A stretch of 64,000 nt of DNA, taken from NCBI GenBank assembly GCA_037178625.1, contig CM074147.1, positions 1,488,001 to 1,552,000 of the forward strand, given 5' to 3'. Below the pieces are notes generated by a model, which had not been told where the DNA came from, did not search any database, and saw nothing but the letters and a program-made list of their open reading frames with translations. Within the stretch, counting starts at the first letter, position 1; each line of letters begins with the position of its first letter. Shown in pieces: positions 1 through 11,363 of the stretch. Position numbers and translations under genes: made by a program. The stretch comes from Skeletonema tropicum. Taxonomy: Eukaryota > Bacillariophyta > Thalassiosirophyceae > Thalassiosirales > Thalassiosiraceae.

Positions 1-218
1 TCGCAAATGCTTTTACACGGAAACAGGAGACATTTCTCGCCTGAACGAGAGCCGTCTCATACATACACATACAATGTGAATGACATGATGATGTTGGGAG
101 TAAGCCTCAAATCCATCAAGTCTCTACATATTGTGTTGCAAGGGAGACAAGACGAAGCCGTCCTTGGCTTCCGAAATGCCGACTCTATTCAATGACTGTG
201 ACCTGCGTATGAAATATG

Positions 219-717
219 TACAGTCCTTCTCAGTTCTCAGATGTGCATTTTTCAGAGCAGAGGACAAGGGTTACTCCGCGTATTCCAGAAGCTCCTGACG
301 TCATTAGAACGTTCGTGAAGTTATTTTTGCGGAGACGGTTTTGAATCTATCAGACTAGAGAAATATCAGAGCTGCATTCAAACTGTTCCTATGTTAGTAC
401 GTAGCTTTTCTACGGGATGTAATAGACTTTCCTCCGGGCCTTGATTTTTTGATCGTAATGTTATGCAAAAAGTATGTAAACAGAGCCCAGGCCTGATGCC
501 TGATTGAAGCCTGAGTTGCGGGGTCATAATACATAGTCGCGGTCGATTGATGTATATTGTGTATGTATTGCGCTACTAGAGTATGTAATTCCAAAAAGCA
601 GAGTCGAATGTACGTAGCTTTTCTAATGTAACAGACTTTCCTCCGGGGCATAGAGGCTTTTGATCGGTACAGTCCTTTTCGGTTCTCAGATGTGCATTTT
701 TCAGAGGACAAAGGGTT
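219..717. repeat. Two interspersed direct repeats in the left spacer
   Basis: Two different blocks of about 50 bp each occur twice in direct orientation. The first is at about 219-272 and again at 666-717; the second is at about 395-455 and again at 608-663. The copies differ by a few substitutions and small indels. I see no convincing gene in 1-1031; the short open frames here run through the repeats and have no family signature. The rest of this stretch is AT-rich and presumably holds the promoter of the gene starting at 1032. Confidence 0.6.
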
Positions 718-1031
718 GGCTCTAGAGGGCTACTTATCAATTCTAAAATATACGACTAGATTTAATATCCAAAGCAGAGTCGAATAGGAAGGGCTATTGA
801 TTCGTTCTTCGACAACTATGTACAAACAATACAACACAGCCGGACAATAGCAATAGACCAGAAACGCTAATGGCTCCTTATCATTATACTTGGTAGCAAT
901 AGTAAGATTACGTTTAGCCTAAAGAGCCTTGTTAGTGTGTGACAGAAAGAATTGGGTCTGCGTTGAATTATCATTTTGCTGTGGGTTTATAAAACCGCAT
1001 TAACACTAAATCCAAATCATAAATGTAGAGC

Positions 1032-4000
1032 ATGAGTAGTCCAAGTTCAACAACCCAATCGCAATTACCTATCCACAAGGACAAGGTCGAGGATGAGTTT
1101 GGCAAATCGCTGCCTCTGTGGAGCAAATCCAACTTCAATGAAAAATACGTACAAGTACAACTTTCCAACATCTGTGGCACAGGAGCTTTCTCGAAAGTTT
1201 ACCTCGGGTCTAACATTGTCACGTCGGCACAGGTCGCAGTTAAGGTGATTGATCGGACGGTACTTTGTGAGGAGGAGGAGGAGCGATTGGTGGCTGAAAT
1301 CGGATTTTTGCGTGAACTTTCTCATAAAAATATTCTTGGTGAGTTGCATTGTCCGCTGCGTTCCGTTCTGTATGCATCTGCCTCTCCCCTGCTAATGATA
1401 ACTCAACCAATTCCGAATCCTTTTCCCTCCTTCTTTGTTTTACATTAATGAACAGCTATCCACGATGCCTACCGCGAGACAGAGAGCTATCGTATTATTC
1501 TGGAGTACATGAATGGTGGAGATCTTCTTGACATTATCGAAAAAGAGAATGTTCTTGATGAGGTTAGCGCACGTAGCATTTGCTACTCGCTTGTGTCTGC
1601 AATCACACATCTTCATTCTCATTCGATTGCTCATCGGCAAGTAAAGATTCTTCCTCTTGTTCCTTCTCTGTTGTTAGTCTCTGTTGTTAGCTACGGCCAC
1701 CTCAGATCTGCTTGGCTTATGTACTGACATCATCTTCACATCTAATACTTACATCATCATCCGTGTCTTGTTCCTTCCACTTTTGTCATACAAAAAGTGA
1801 TATCAAGCCTGAAAACATCCTCGTGTCATCCTCAGGTGATGGCATAGTCGTCAAGCTTGGAGACTTCGGCTTAAGTAAGAGAGAAGTTACTCCAAACTGC
1901 CTTGTAACACTCTGTGGAACGCCATCGTATGTGGCTCCGGAAATTCTCATGAAACATCCATATGGCGTGAAATGTGATGTTTGGAGTACTGGAGTCCTTG
2001 CCTTTGTCCTCATGGGAGGATATCAGCCCTTCCACGGCAAGAATGAAGACGAAATCAAGAATCTCATTGTCAAGGGAGACTTCAACTTTGAGGACAAGTA
2101 TTGGAGTCACATCTCAGATGCAGCCAAAGGCTTTATTTCTGACCTCCTCGTTGTCGATCCAGATGACCGTGCAGAAGCCGAGGATTTGATGTCGCACTCG
2201 TGGTTCAGTGAGGATATCGTGCTATCAAATGACCCGGAAGATAGCAGCGACAGTAACAAGAAGCCGGTATTCTTCATGATCGGGTCGCAACGATCTGGGA
2301 GTAACTGGCTTAGGACAATGCTAGACCAACGCGAGGACTTAGTCGGGCCCCATCCACCTCATGTCATGCGAGAATTCCTGCCACTTATCTCGAAGTTTGG
2401 AGACCTATCTCAGGATGAAAACTTCAATATCCTTGTTGATCATGTTTGTACATTCGTCGAGCGGAATCAAGTTCCTTGGAGCGACAAGTACAGCCAGCGG
2501 ATCATCTTTTGCCGGCAGACGGTTTGTGATCAGGCCAAGGCGTCATGTGAACGCATCAAGCTTCAGGAGCAAGGCGAGCTGGATAATGAGCTGTACCTGC
2601 TATCCATCTTTGATTCCCTCATGGATTTCTTCGCTGATGCAAATGGGAAGGAGCTTTGGATGTGCAAGAGCATGGGAATGAGTGCGTATCACACCTCTCT
2701 ACTCAAGTTTTATGGAGAAAAAAGACTTCGTTACATTTACCTCGTAAGAGATCCCAGAGATGTTGCCATGTCATTCATGAAGACTCCAGTTGGTGATAAG
2801 CATTGTTACACTATTGTGAAGAAGTGGGCGAAGCTACAAAATCAAGCTATTGCTATCCTTGATGATACACCCGACATAATCATCAATTTCAAGTATGAAG
2901 AGCTACTTGAAGACAAGGAGAATGTGATCAGGTAAGTTCGATTCTTTCTCTTCCCTACTCTGCATGAATATTCTTCTTTTACTTCAACTCAAACTCTGAC
3001 TACGGCTCATGCGTTGTTCTGATTATTCTTGTTTCCTATTCCTAGTCAAATCTACGATTTCATCGGGGATCGCCGCTTTGGAGGGGTCAAGCGCCAGGCT
3101 AGTGTAATGAGTATTGCTCCGGTTGCTGTATCAGTCAGCCAAGCCAAACATGGGAGTGAATCGATCAAGGCACATACGCTATCCCAACAGTTCGAGAACC
3201 TGTGCAGAGGCGAAAGTTTTGCGAAGTTGCAAATGGCCAAGTGGAAACATCCTAAAACCGGATTGAAGAAAGAAGATCTCATGATCGTTGAGTCATTGGC
3301 CTATGACGCGATGAAATACTTTGAGTACGAGGCTGCACATGTGAAGGCAGCGTGTGATGGTAAGAGTTTCACTTCTTTTAATTCTGGCATCATTTACGTC
3401 TAGTTCTTTGTATCATTCACTCATATGCTCAATTTATACATGTAATTCTACTCTACTCCAGTACTGCAATTCACTGAAGCCCAGCTGGAAGAGTTTGCTC
3501 TTCTCAACAAAGAAGGCGTGAAAGAGATGAATGAGGAATTGAAGAAGGAGAATATCGCAGATTACAATCGCAGAGTCCATCAAGCTGAAGTCCTCAAGAT
3601 GGATGCCAAGCGACTGAGCGAACGTTGGTCCATCGACGAATCCTTGAAGGCAGCCATGAAGAAGGATACCATCTTGAAAAAGCTCAACGAGAGCGAACTT
3701 GTCGAGGAGTACACCGAAAAAGGCGTCCTCCAAGGATTTGGTACGTTTGCGTGCGGCGCTTGTTCGCAGAAAGGTTACTACTACTACCCGTCCAACCCAA
3801 CGAAGGAAAACCAGGACTCGTTTGACATTCGTATTGCCGATGACACGCAAAATCACTTCTTCGGTGTTTTTGACGGACATGGTGAAGATGGAGGGCGCTG
3901 TAGCCAGCTCTGTAAGGCAACCATCGGTGATATCTATGAAGAGCAACTTTTTGAAGGGAATACAACCAAGGTTTCTATTTCGAAGGCGCACACGGATACT

Positions 4001-5291
4001 CATGCCATTATGACCAAATCAGCCGCAATCAACGCTGAGCTCTCTGGCTCGACATCGGTCATGGCATGTCTCAAAGGGAGCTTACTCACAATTGCTTATG
4101 CAGGTGACTCAGCTGCTATCATTGGATCGAAAAGCAACAGGCGCACCCCGGTGTTCCTCACAAATCCTCACGATTTGCGTCGTTCGGACGAGGTAGCAAG
4201 AATTGAGAGGAAAGGCGGCTTGATCATGTCAACTGAGGAGTACAACGAAATCAAAGGCCACATGACAAAGAAGAGCTCATCCTCCCTGGCAAGAAGTATC
4301 TCAAACAAACCCCTCCAGTCACTGCACTCATTGGCGGAGCCTGAGGTTGACCCAGATAGCACTTCGTGTAGCAACAGCATCGTTAACGGTGAGCAGGCCC
4401 AGAGTGGCAGCGACAAGAGCATGAAGCCTAGGAGTCGTCGTCCCATCCTCAAAGACAGCACCCCCTTTCATCAATCTTTGTCCGATCTCTTGAAGTTCTT
4501 TAAACCGCCTAGTAGCAAGAGCAGTCTTCAAAGCGACAGCGACACCTTGGACACGACTGGTCATAGCTTGAATCAATCACTTAGGAAGGTAATCAATCTA
4601 GCTTCATCGCACTCATCGATTTCTCTCGTGCACGACGACGACGAGAGTTATGTGCCAAGAATTTGGTCTGGTACCTCTGTTGAGAAAGTTCCTGGAGTTG
4701 CATTTACGAGGTCTCTTGGCGATGTCGTGGCACATGGTATTGGAGTGTTGGAGAAGCCAGAGTTCAAGCAGCTAACTGTTCAAGATGATGATGTTATCAT
4801 CATCGCAAGTGATGGCGTCACAGAGTGTAAGTTGTGTAGATACTCGATGATTTTCAGAGACATCACTATGAGTTGAGCACTCCTCGCGCGTCTAACATGT
4901 TCTTTTGCTTCATCTCGATCACTACTTCTTATCAGACCTTGATGTCGAAGCTATCGTGAGGATTGTGAACGAGATCGATGACCCAGCAGATGCTGCTCGC
5001 ACACTTGTGAAGGCATCCGCTGCGTTGTGGGCCGAGAAGAACGATTATTGTGATGACATCACCGCTATCGTGATTTTCATTAGCAGCAATGCTGACGAAG
5101 TTGATAGTTCTGGTGGTGTTGAGCGCCCGGTTGAATTTAATCGTGGATCAAAGCAAAAGAAATCGAGGGTTTCCCGACTCCGTTCCATGTTCCATAGGGT
5201 CAAGGTGTCTATTAGTGCTGAAGGCGAGGAGTACGGCAAGATTTACCAGTGCAAGAGAAGGTCCCGAAGACTCTCGTTCATCCAAGAGTGA
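1032..5291 (+). CDS. Kinase-sulfotransferase-PP2C phosphatase fusion protein
   Basis: Six exons: 1032-1338, 1456-1636, 1798-2931, 3046-3359, 3462-4826 and 4936-5291. All joins keep phase and give 1218 residues. Residues 45-300 are a CaMK-like kinase with the glycine loop GTGAFSKVYLG, VAVK lysine, HRD at about 162-164, DFG at about 185-187, and CGTPSYVAPE. Residues 320-640 are a sulfotransferase with a 5'-phosphosulfate loop (GSQRSGSNWL) and a 3'-phosphate motif (YLVRDPRDV). Residues 738-1145 are a PP2C phosphatase with ENQDSF, DGHGED, SDGVTE and CDDITA, so the metal-binding aspartates are present. The kinase C-lobe and the sulfotransferase lie in one uninterrupted exon, so that fusion is not a splicing-model artefact. 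Intron 2 is GC-AG; the others are GT-AG. No signal peptide is seen, so a cytosolic or nuclear site is likely. Expected activities are Ser/Thr phosphorylation, PAPS-dependent sulfation and Mn/Mg-dependent dephosphorylation; substrates are unknown. Confidence 0.85.
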
Positions 5292-5623
5292 TGACGGACG
5301 TGCAGTGTGAGTGTGCTCAGTAGGTTGTTAGTATGCAAGGAAAGGGTTTGTGTGTGGGAAGGAGATACATGTACCAGAGAGAAGCGAATAGTTCGTAAAA
5401 GTAATAAGAAGGGGAACATTAATTTAGTAAGATCGATTATAAACAGAGAAGTGCCTCCCTCCCATACTCGTAGCGTGTGCTTCAAACCCATCTAAATCAA
5501 GTATTTATCTATTTATTAATGCATTCTTGATCTAGTCCAGCCTACCTTCCGACTCTCCTTCGTCCCATCCAACCGCTTCTAGTGCCGACCCAACCAAATA
5601 CAAAGACCCAGTAAAAAATATTC

Positions 5624-5943
5624 CTACACAAGCCTTCTTTTCACCATTGCTTCCTCTTCGCGCTTCTTGATATCTTCAATTGCATCTGCCACTCTGAGAC
5701 CAACCACAATTGTTTCGCTATCAGCTTTGGTAGATGAACATGACAATGATACAAATCCAGAACTCTCCAAAATTGTTGCAAGAGTTTGCTCCCATGAGAG
5801 CTCTTCGTCATGCCATCACACTCCTCAGCATCCCATGACGTTATCCCCATTTCTTTCAGCGTATTGCACATTATCTCAAAGTTGACTGCACAAGTTTGCT
5901 GCTTATTGACCCAGCTGTCGTCGGAATCTCTTCTGTCAGCCAT
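5624..5943 (-). pseudogene. Frameshifted remnant of a small unknown protein gene
   Basis: A frame opening at MADRRDSDDSWVN (5943) reads well to about 5810. Good coding character then continues in a different frame, ELSWEQTLATILESSGF, through an acidic/basic helix ending KKREEEAMVKR and a stop at 5624. No GT-AG intron of reasonable size joins the two halves, so a one-base-type frameshift (real or a sequencing error) is the simplest reading. I do not recognise the family. It is convergent with the fusion gene on its left. Confidence 0.35.
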
Positions 5944-8534
5944 TCGTCGAGTAGAGCCGCTTTGGCATGGCACTGGGCCGTTCAAAATCAGAACGGGAGA
6001 AGTACACACAGTCAAATAATCTTGACTGATGGAGACTGTGTAGAAGAGGTATTGGATTGCGTTCGTGACCGCAGTTGAAGATGAGGACTTTGCGTAAGTT
6101 ATCAACTCTAATTGGCTCTGAATAAGATGTGACAATGGACTGATACCAGCTACAATAATACAGGCATTGATCAGGAAGCGTTGTTGGGTTCAGTCGTGCA
6201 CGGGACATTCCGTCGGGGATATTATTGGCAGGTAAATGTAAAGATTTGGATAGCGATTACTGTCGTGTCATTCGCTGCGCAGCAAAGTCATTCGCTGCGG
6301 CCTCATGCTTGGGAACGGAGCCCTAGCTTATATTCAACGCTTCCCGTCCCGTGTGATTCGACTCAACAGGGAATTGGGCACCTTTCCAGTCAAGTTGATC
6401 GTCAATGGAGAGGGAGAGGAGAAAGGCAATGACAATGCACGACAGAATGGTGTGGCAATTCTCTCAATGAGAACATTGAGGTTTACTCCGAGGCTTACTA
6501 CCGTGAGGAGGAGTGCGTTTTGGCGAGAAGAAGAAGTGTTAGAGAGTGCTAGAAGCAAGGACCATGTCGATGTCGACCTCGCCATAACAACTCCAGCGGA
6601 AGCAATGTCGACTCCAGAACTTACTTATGCCTGACAATCCATTTAATAATAATCACTCTCGATATCATTTTCGGAGAAGCTGTACTCACTTCTGTCCCAA
6701 AGTTGGGTGTTTTTTTGAACGTACATTATGTACTTATAGATGCTTTGGCCTCATCTGAAATGAAACATGAAGCGCAGCTTGTCCATTGGACGGTTAAGGC
6801 CACTTTTTTCGGCCCCACAGTGGCCTTTTTTAGCTTTGTGGCCGAAGAAAAGTCCGAAGTTCGTGACAATCATGGATTAGTGGTTCTGTGCCAACATACT
6901 GAGTCCACCGTAGCACGCCATCCCCCCTGAATTATTGACATGATCTTCGGTACTTTGTCCCGGGGACGGGCTAAAATACGGGGAGAGGGCTCAAACTCGG
7001 ATACTTCCGGATTTTGCCCGCGAAAAAGTTGACACAAAAGCTACACTCTCTCACTCTCTCTCTATGTAATAGCTAAAGCGCAAACATCATGTCGACCGAC
7101 TCTCTATGAACAATATTACGCCTCATCATTTTTGGATGCAGGAAACAACTTTGCAGCGACGTCTTCTAGACGCTGGTTGTGATACGAATGCAGTTGCCGC
7201 ACGGCCGAGAGGGCGGAGGCAGCGGCCGCCGATGAAGAAATTGCGGATGCGAACCCGACGCTCCAAACCCAACGTTGCAGCAACTGCTGAAGATTTAAAT
7301 CCCAACAACGTCCTCATACTCATCGATGAAAGTCAATACTTGAAAAATGGCAATGCATGCATACTGCTTTAGTGTTGTGGACCTTTGAAAACCAACCGCG
7401 AATCATTGTCGAAGGTTTCAGACATCATCGTCAATCTGAACGACGTCGACTGAGGCAGATATGGACTATGACCATATCACAAACCCTACCAAAAGATACA
7501 GAGGAATAGTAAACATTGAGCAATGAAAGAAGATCTACCTTGAGAAACTTCTACGAGCGGAAACGGGGATGTGTTCTAGGTCACGGCGGTCTGAGGGTAA
7601 TATGAGATACGACAACTTGGAGGCATAATGTGCACAAGATCCCTTACACTTGGTGAAATGCATCATTGCAAATACACAAGGAAACGGCAAACACTCTGTC
7701 CCTGATCACTGCTCGCAACTTACAACGATCTATTAAGTATGAAGTGGCAGACTGCACTAAGCACTAAGATACAAACCACACAAGAATGCATAGGGATACT
7801 GAAGAGCAGGAATATATAGTACATTAGTTAAGTATTAGACATGAAACTTATTAAACTGGTATTATAGCTTATGCTCAAACTGATATTCCTGGGCAAACTA
7901 GCTCCGATGCACCATGAAGAGAGATGATCTGTGTTAGTTCAAAGTACTCAAGTGTTCCGACTTAGCAAAATTTTTTGGATGCCTAAATACCCATTTGGGG
8001 GACTTATGTGTACATTTTGGTGATGAGTGGGCATTCGGCCAGATGTCCCGAAAAACGTGGTTTGAAAGATTAAGAAAGAGAATCGATCTGTGACACAGTC
8101 ATTCTCAGTGGATACGAGAAGTACAAGGTATTGTCGGACAGGGAATGCTACAGTGATTAATCGTAGTCATTAGTAGTGAGATCAATCATACATTGGATGC
8201 ATCCTGATCCATATCCAGTCCAGTGCCACACAACAGCCCTCTCTCAAATTCTTTCGTTTGAAGCCAACAGAATGAACCAAGACAATCGTATCTTTCCTTG
8301 ATCATAGTTTGTCTAGGCGGTCTTCTGCAATAGCATGTTCCACATTAACTTCACGAAAACTATATATTACCTTAGAGAATCATCTTCTCATCTCATCATA
8401 CACTCTTCTAATTTCAATACACTACGCTGCCACCACATTCTCCTTTCATCTTCTCTTGTTCTATTATCTATCATTGCATCCATCCTCTTCCTAAATCCTC
8501 CAACATTATTCCTCCCAACAAAAGATCATCTCTC
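5944..8534. other. Spacer without a convincing gene
   Basis: About 2.6 kb. The longest candidate is a 109-codon plus-strand frame at 6305-6634 and a second of 88 codons lies at 7106-7372; neither has a recognisable domain. The second overlaps an alternative frame rich in Ala/Glu, so the true frame cannot be chosen. Around 6797-6850 there are nested GGCCAC/GTGGCC inverted repeats that could form a hairpin. The last 230 bases are probably the 3' end of the minus-strand gene to the right. Confidence 0.5.
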
Positions 8535-10055
8535 TCAATCCTCCATCTCTCCACCACCACTACTACTACTACCCAAAAAAGGTTCCCACGTAGGATGAAC
8601 CCTCCTCGGAACAAACCGTCCCGCCTCGGCCGCCAACTCAAACAAACTAGGACATCTAGGCTCCCTCCTCAACTCCATCCCCACCAAATCCAACTCTGTC
8701 GGTAACAATGATCCCTTCCGCCCATTGCACTTTTTGCAACATGTGACGGTGTTGTCCCATGTGAGTTTCCCGCCGAGACAGCGGGGCATGACGTGGTCGA
8801 GGGATAGGTCGGGAGTACGGAATAGGTTGGAGCAGTATTGGCAGCGGTAGCCGTCGCGGAGGAAGACGTTGCGGCGGGTGAATGCTGGTTTCTATATATA
8901 TGTTGTTTGATTAGGAAGATTGGTGAGAATTTGAGTATTGTAGAGACCAAGATAAGACAATGACAAGTAAGAAACAAGGCAAGCACGCGTATCATTCATA
9001 CACACTCACCGCCTTGCCAGTAGGAGCATACTCCCTCAAAGCAATCACACTCGGCACCGGAACATCCAAACTAACCGCCCTCACATACAAATCAGGATAC
9101 ACATCCACAACCACCGCCTTACCACTCAGTACCGCCTTGACGGTAGTTTGCCATGACCATGTACTGAGCGGTAGCATGCGGAGTGGTTGGTAGTCTGCGT
9201 TTAGGACGAGAGCAGGATGTTTGTCTAACAAGAATGAGTTTTGTTTCATGACACCCTTGTCATGATGTGTACTTTCACTACCACTGTGGTTGTTGTTGTT
9301 GTTGGTGTTGTTGTTGTCAAGTTCATCATCTTCTACATCACCATCGACAGCACTTTGTTCATACTCCTTCAAATCTGAAAAGACAGATTGGACATGAGTA
9401 GCCAACTCTTCTCTTGTGGCGACTGGTACCCCCTTGGATCGTTTGTGTAGATTGTAAGATCGTTGTTTGTTGTTTTTGAGCTTTTTCTTTTTATTCTTGG
9501 TGGTGGCGGTTGATGAAGATGCTGCTGTCGTGGTTGTGTAAGAGGAGGCACGTTGCTTCTTGAATAACTTTTTGTTTTTACGTTCTTTCTTCGATCGCAT
9601 GAAGAATTCTTCGGATTGTTGTTTTGCGCCTTCCGAGGTTTCGGTGCCTTCCAAATCTTTGTAGAATAGTACAGTTGATGATGTCAGAGTTGCCGCTGAT
9701 GTTATTCTTGTGTTTGAATCTGCAATGCAATATGTAGTGAGCAAAAGAAAGTGAGCGTTGATACAATGAAGAATTTGAGAAGAATGTAGCGCTCGAGCAA
9801 TAAGCTTCGATAGCGTTACATAATATGAATGCAGCAAAATAGTAGACGGCAGTCTCTCCGAGAGCATTGCTGAATCATTCTACCACTAACAAGCAACTCA
9901 CCATGACTACAATGACTGCCGCGGCGATTATTTGCAAGCATGACCGGCCGCGAAGGCGATGGTGAGAATTCATTTGAAAATGCCGCCGCCAGGTACAAAA
10001 TAGAGGACAGTGTCGTCAACGCGGCCGTTAGTGCTAGAGCTGAGTAGGTCGTCAT
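8535..10055 (-). CDS. HNH endonuclease-family protein, probably plastid-targeted
   Basis: Three exons on the minus strand: 10055-9902, 9719-9010 and 8891-8535, with GT-AG introns of 182 and 118 bp, giving 406 residues. The start MTTYSALALT opens a hydrophobic leader that ends in LAAAF|SNEF (F at 26), the A-x-A-F cleavage pattern of diatom plastid pre-sequences. A low-complexity Lys/Asn/Ser region follows. Then comes ALVLNADYQPL...GKAVVV, which resembles the N-terminal domain of cyanobacterial HNH proteins. The HNH core has RDGYRCQYC, SLDHVMPRCLGG, WDNTVTCC and CNGRKG; these Cys pairs and His match HNH_5-type zinc-supported nuclease folds. The predicted role is a metal-dependent nuclease in the plastid; its target is unknown. 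A cyanobacterial or endosymbiotic origin is inferred. Confidence 0.8.
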
Positions 10056-10459
10056 GATTATATGCGGTGTGATTGAGGAGTATATCTAGAGAAGTTATTG
10101 GTAGTGGGTGGTGATGAGCCAGGGGCCAGTGTCATTGAAGATTTTTTTGACTGCGGTATTTTTTGGTAGGTTGTGTGTGTCGACAGCCGCTGAATTCTAT
10201 CTTCGACTTGTGGCTCTATGCCTTCACTCCAACCAACGACGCCAACAGCAGTACGAATGACAATAACAACAGTAATAATATTACTGCAAGTGGATATAAG
10301 CCGCCTTTCCAGCCCAGGTGTTACCATACCGGTTCAAATGCAAAGAAGAAGAGATTCAGAACAAAATGAGAATTTTTTGCTCGGTGCGTGTTGTCTCCCG
10401 CCAAAAAGGCAGCTAGCTGTCAGATGAAGATCTCTTTGGGAGAAAACTAAAACCGCATC

Positions 10460-11090
10460 ACCTCCCCTCATCCAAGGGTAAATAAATAGGGTATGACTCA
10501 AATTTTGGCGGGAAATCTCCACCGCGACGATAACACGTAAAAAAATAAAGAGGATTTACCGTCTCGTGGTCCAAACCAAATGCGAAAGTCAGTGCCGGTG
10601 CGAACAGGAAGAGCAGCACCAAACCGCCGCTCAAGACAAGGGGAACCATGGTGCCAATGCCGCCGCTGGAATAGACCAAGTTAATAGCCGTAATATGGGG
10701 TGATTGGTGGCTGATCGTTACTATGGATTATTATGTTGGTGCTGATGCTCTCGCCGCTGCCAAATACCTCGAGGGAAGGCATCATGAGGGCAATATTAGA
10801 CGGTGACGTCCGGCGAGCGCCGCCCATTGAACAGTGCTTATTGAACGTCCAAAGGAGCGTTTCCGCTGGATCCAAGCACGATATCACAAACATAATAATC
10901 CATAGTAACGATCAGCCATCAATCGTCCCATATTACGGCTAATAACTTGGTCTATTTCAGCAGCGGCAGTGTCGACCATGGTTGCCGTTGCCTTGAGCGG
11001 TGAATGATCAGTTCGAGCTTTCAATGACGGGAAACGACGAGGCAAGCGAGACTCAACCATAGGGAACCAAAAGTCGTAACGACACTATTA
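10460..11090. mobile_element. Foldback element, copy 1 (long inverted arms)
   Basis: The best inverted-repeat block is 10677-10742 against 10890-10953, around the sequence AATAGCCGTAATATGGG. The arms appear to extend outward past an ACCATGGT core. An equivalent element with the same arms, and its central section in opposite orientation, lies at 39645-40265, so this is a dispersed foldback or MITE-like unit. The left arm, read on the minus strand from 10649, encodes a hydrophobic leader MVPLVLSGGLVLLFLFAPAL ending GLDHETV at a GTAAAT donor. It also carries the TTTGGCGGGAA core seen at the LRR promoters. No transposase is present, so it is non-autonomous. Outer ends are approximate. Confidence 0.65.
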
Positions 11091-11363
11091 CGTAAGTAAA
11101 TTTGTGTGTGTTTCCTGCACATTTCTGCACAGTATTAGGTACAACGTAGGAATACGTAAAAATGGCCCTTGTGTCACAGTTTGGTTTTGACCACGAGACG
11201 GTAAGCGTCACACTCTCTGTGACATACCCTATTTATTTACCCTTGCCCTCATCCACCCAGAAGCCACCCAGATCGTGTTGCGCCGGCGGCCGACCGACCG
11301 CCACAATGACCAATGACGCGGCGACGCAAGGTTGCAATGCAGTAGTTAAGAGTAAGAATTCTC

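Noticed and set aside
7106..7372. 88-codon plus-strand frame beginning MNNITPHHFWMQ
   Set aside because: No family signature, and an overlapping frame rich in Ala/Glu looks as protein-like; I could not choose one, so neither is listed as a gene.
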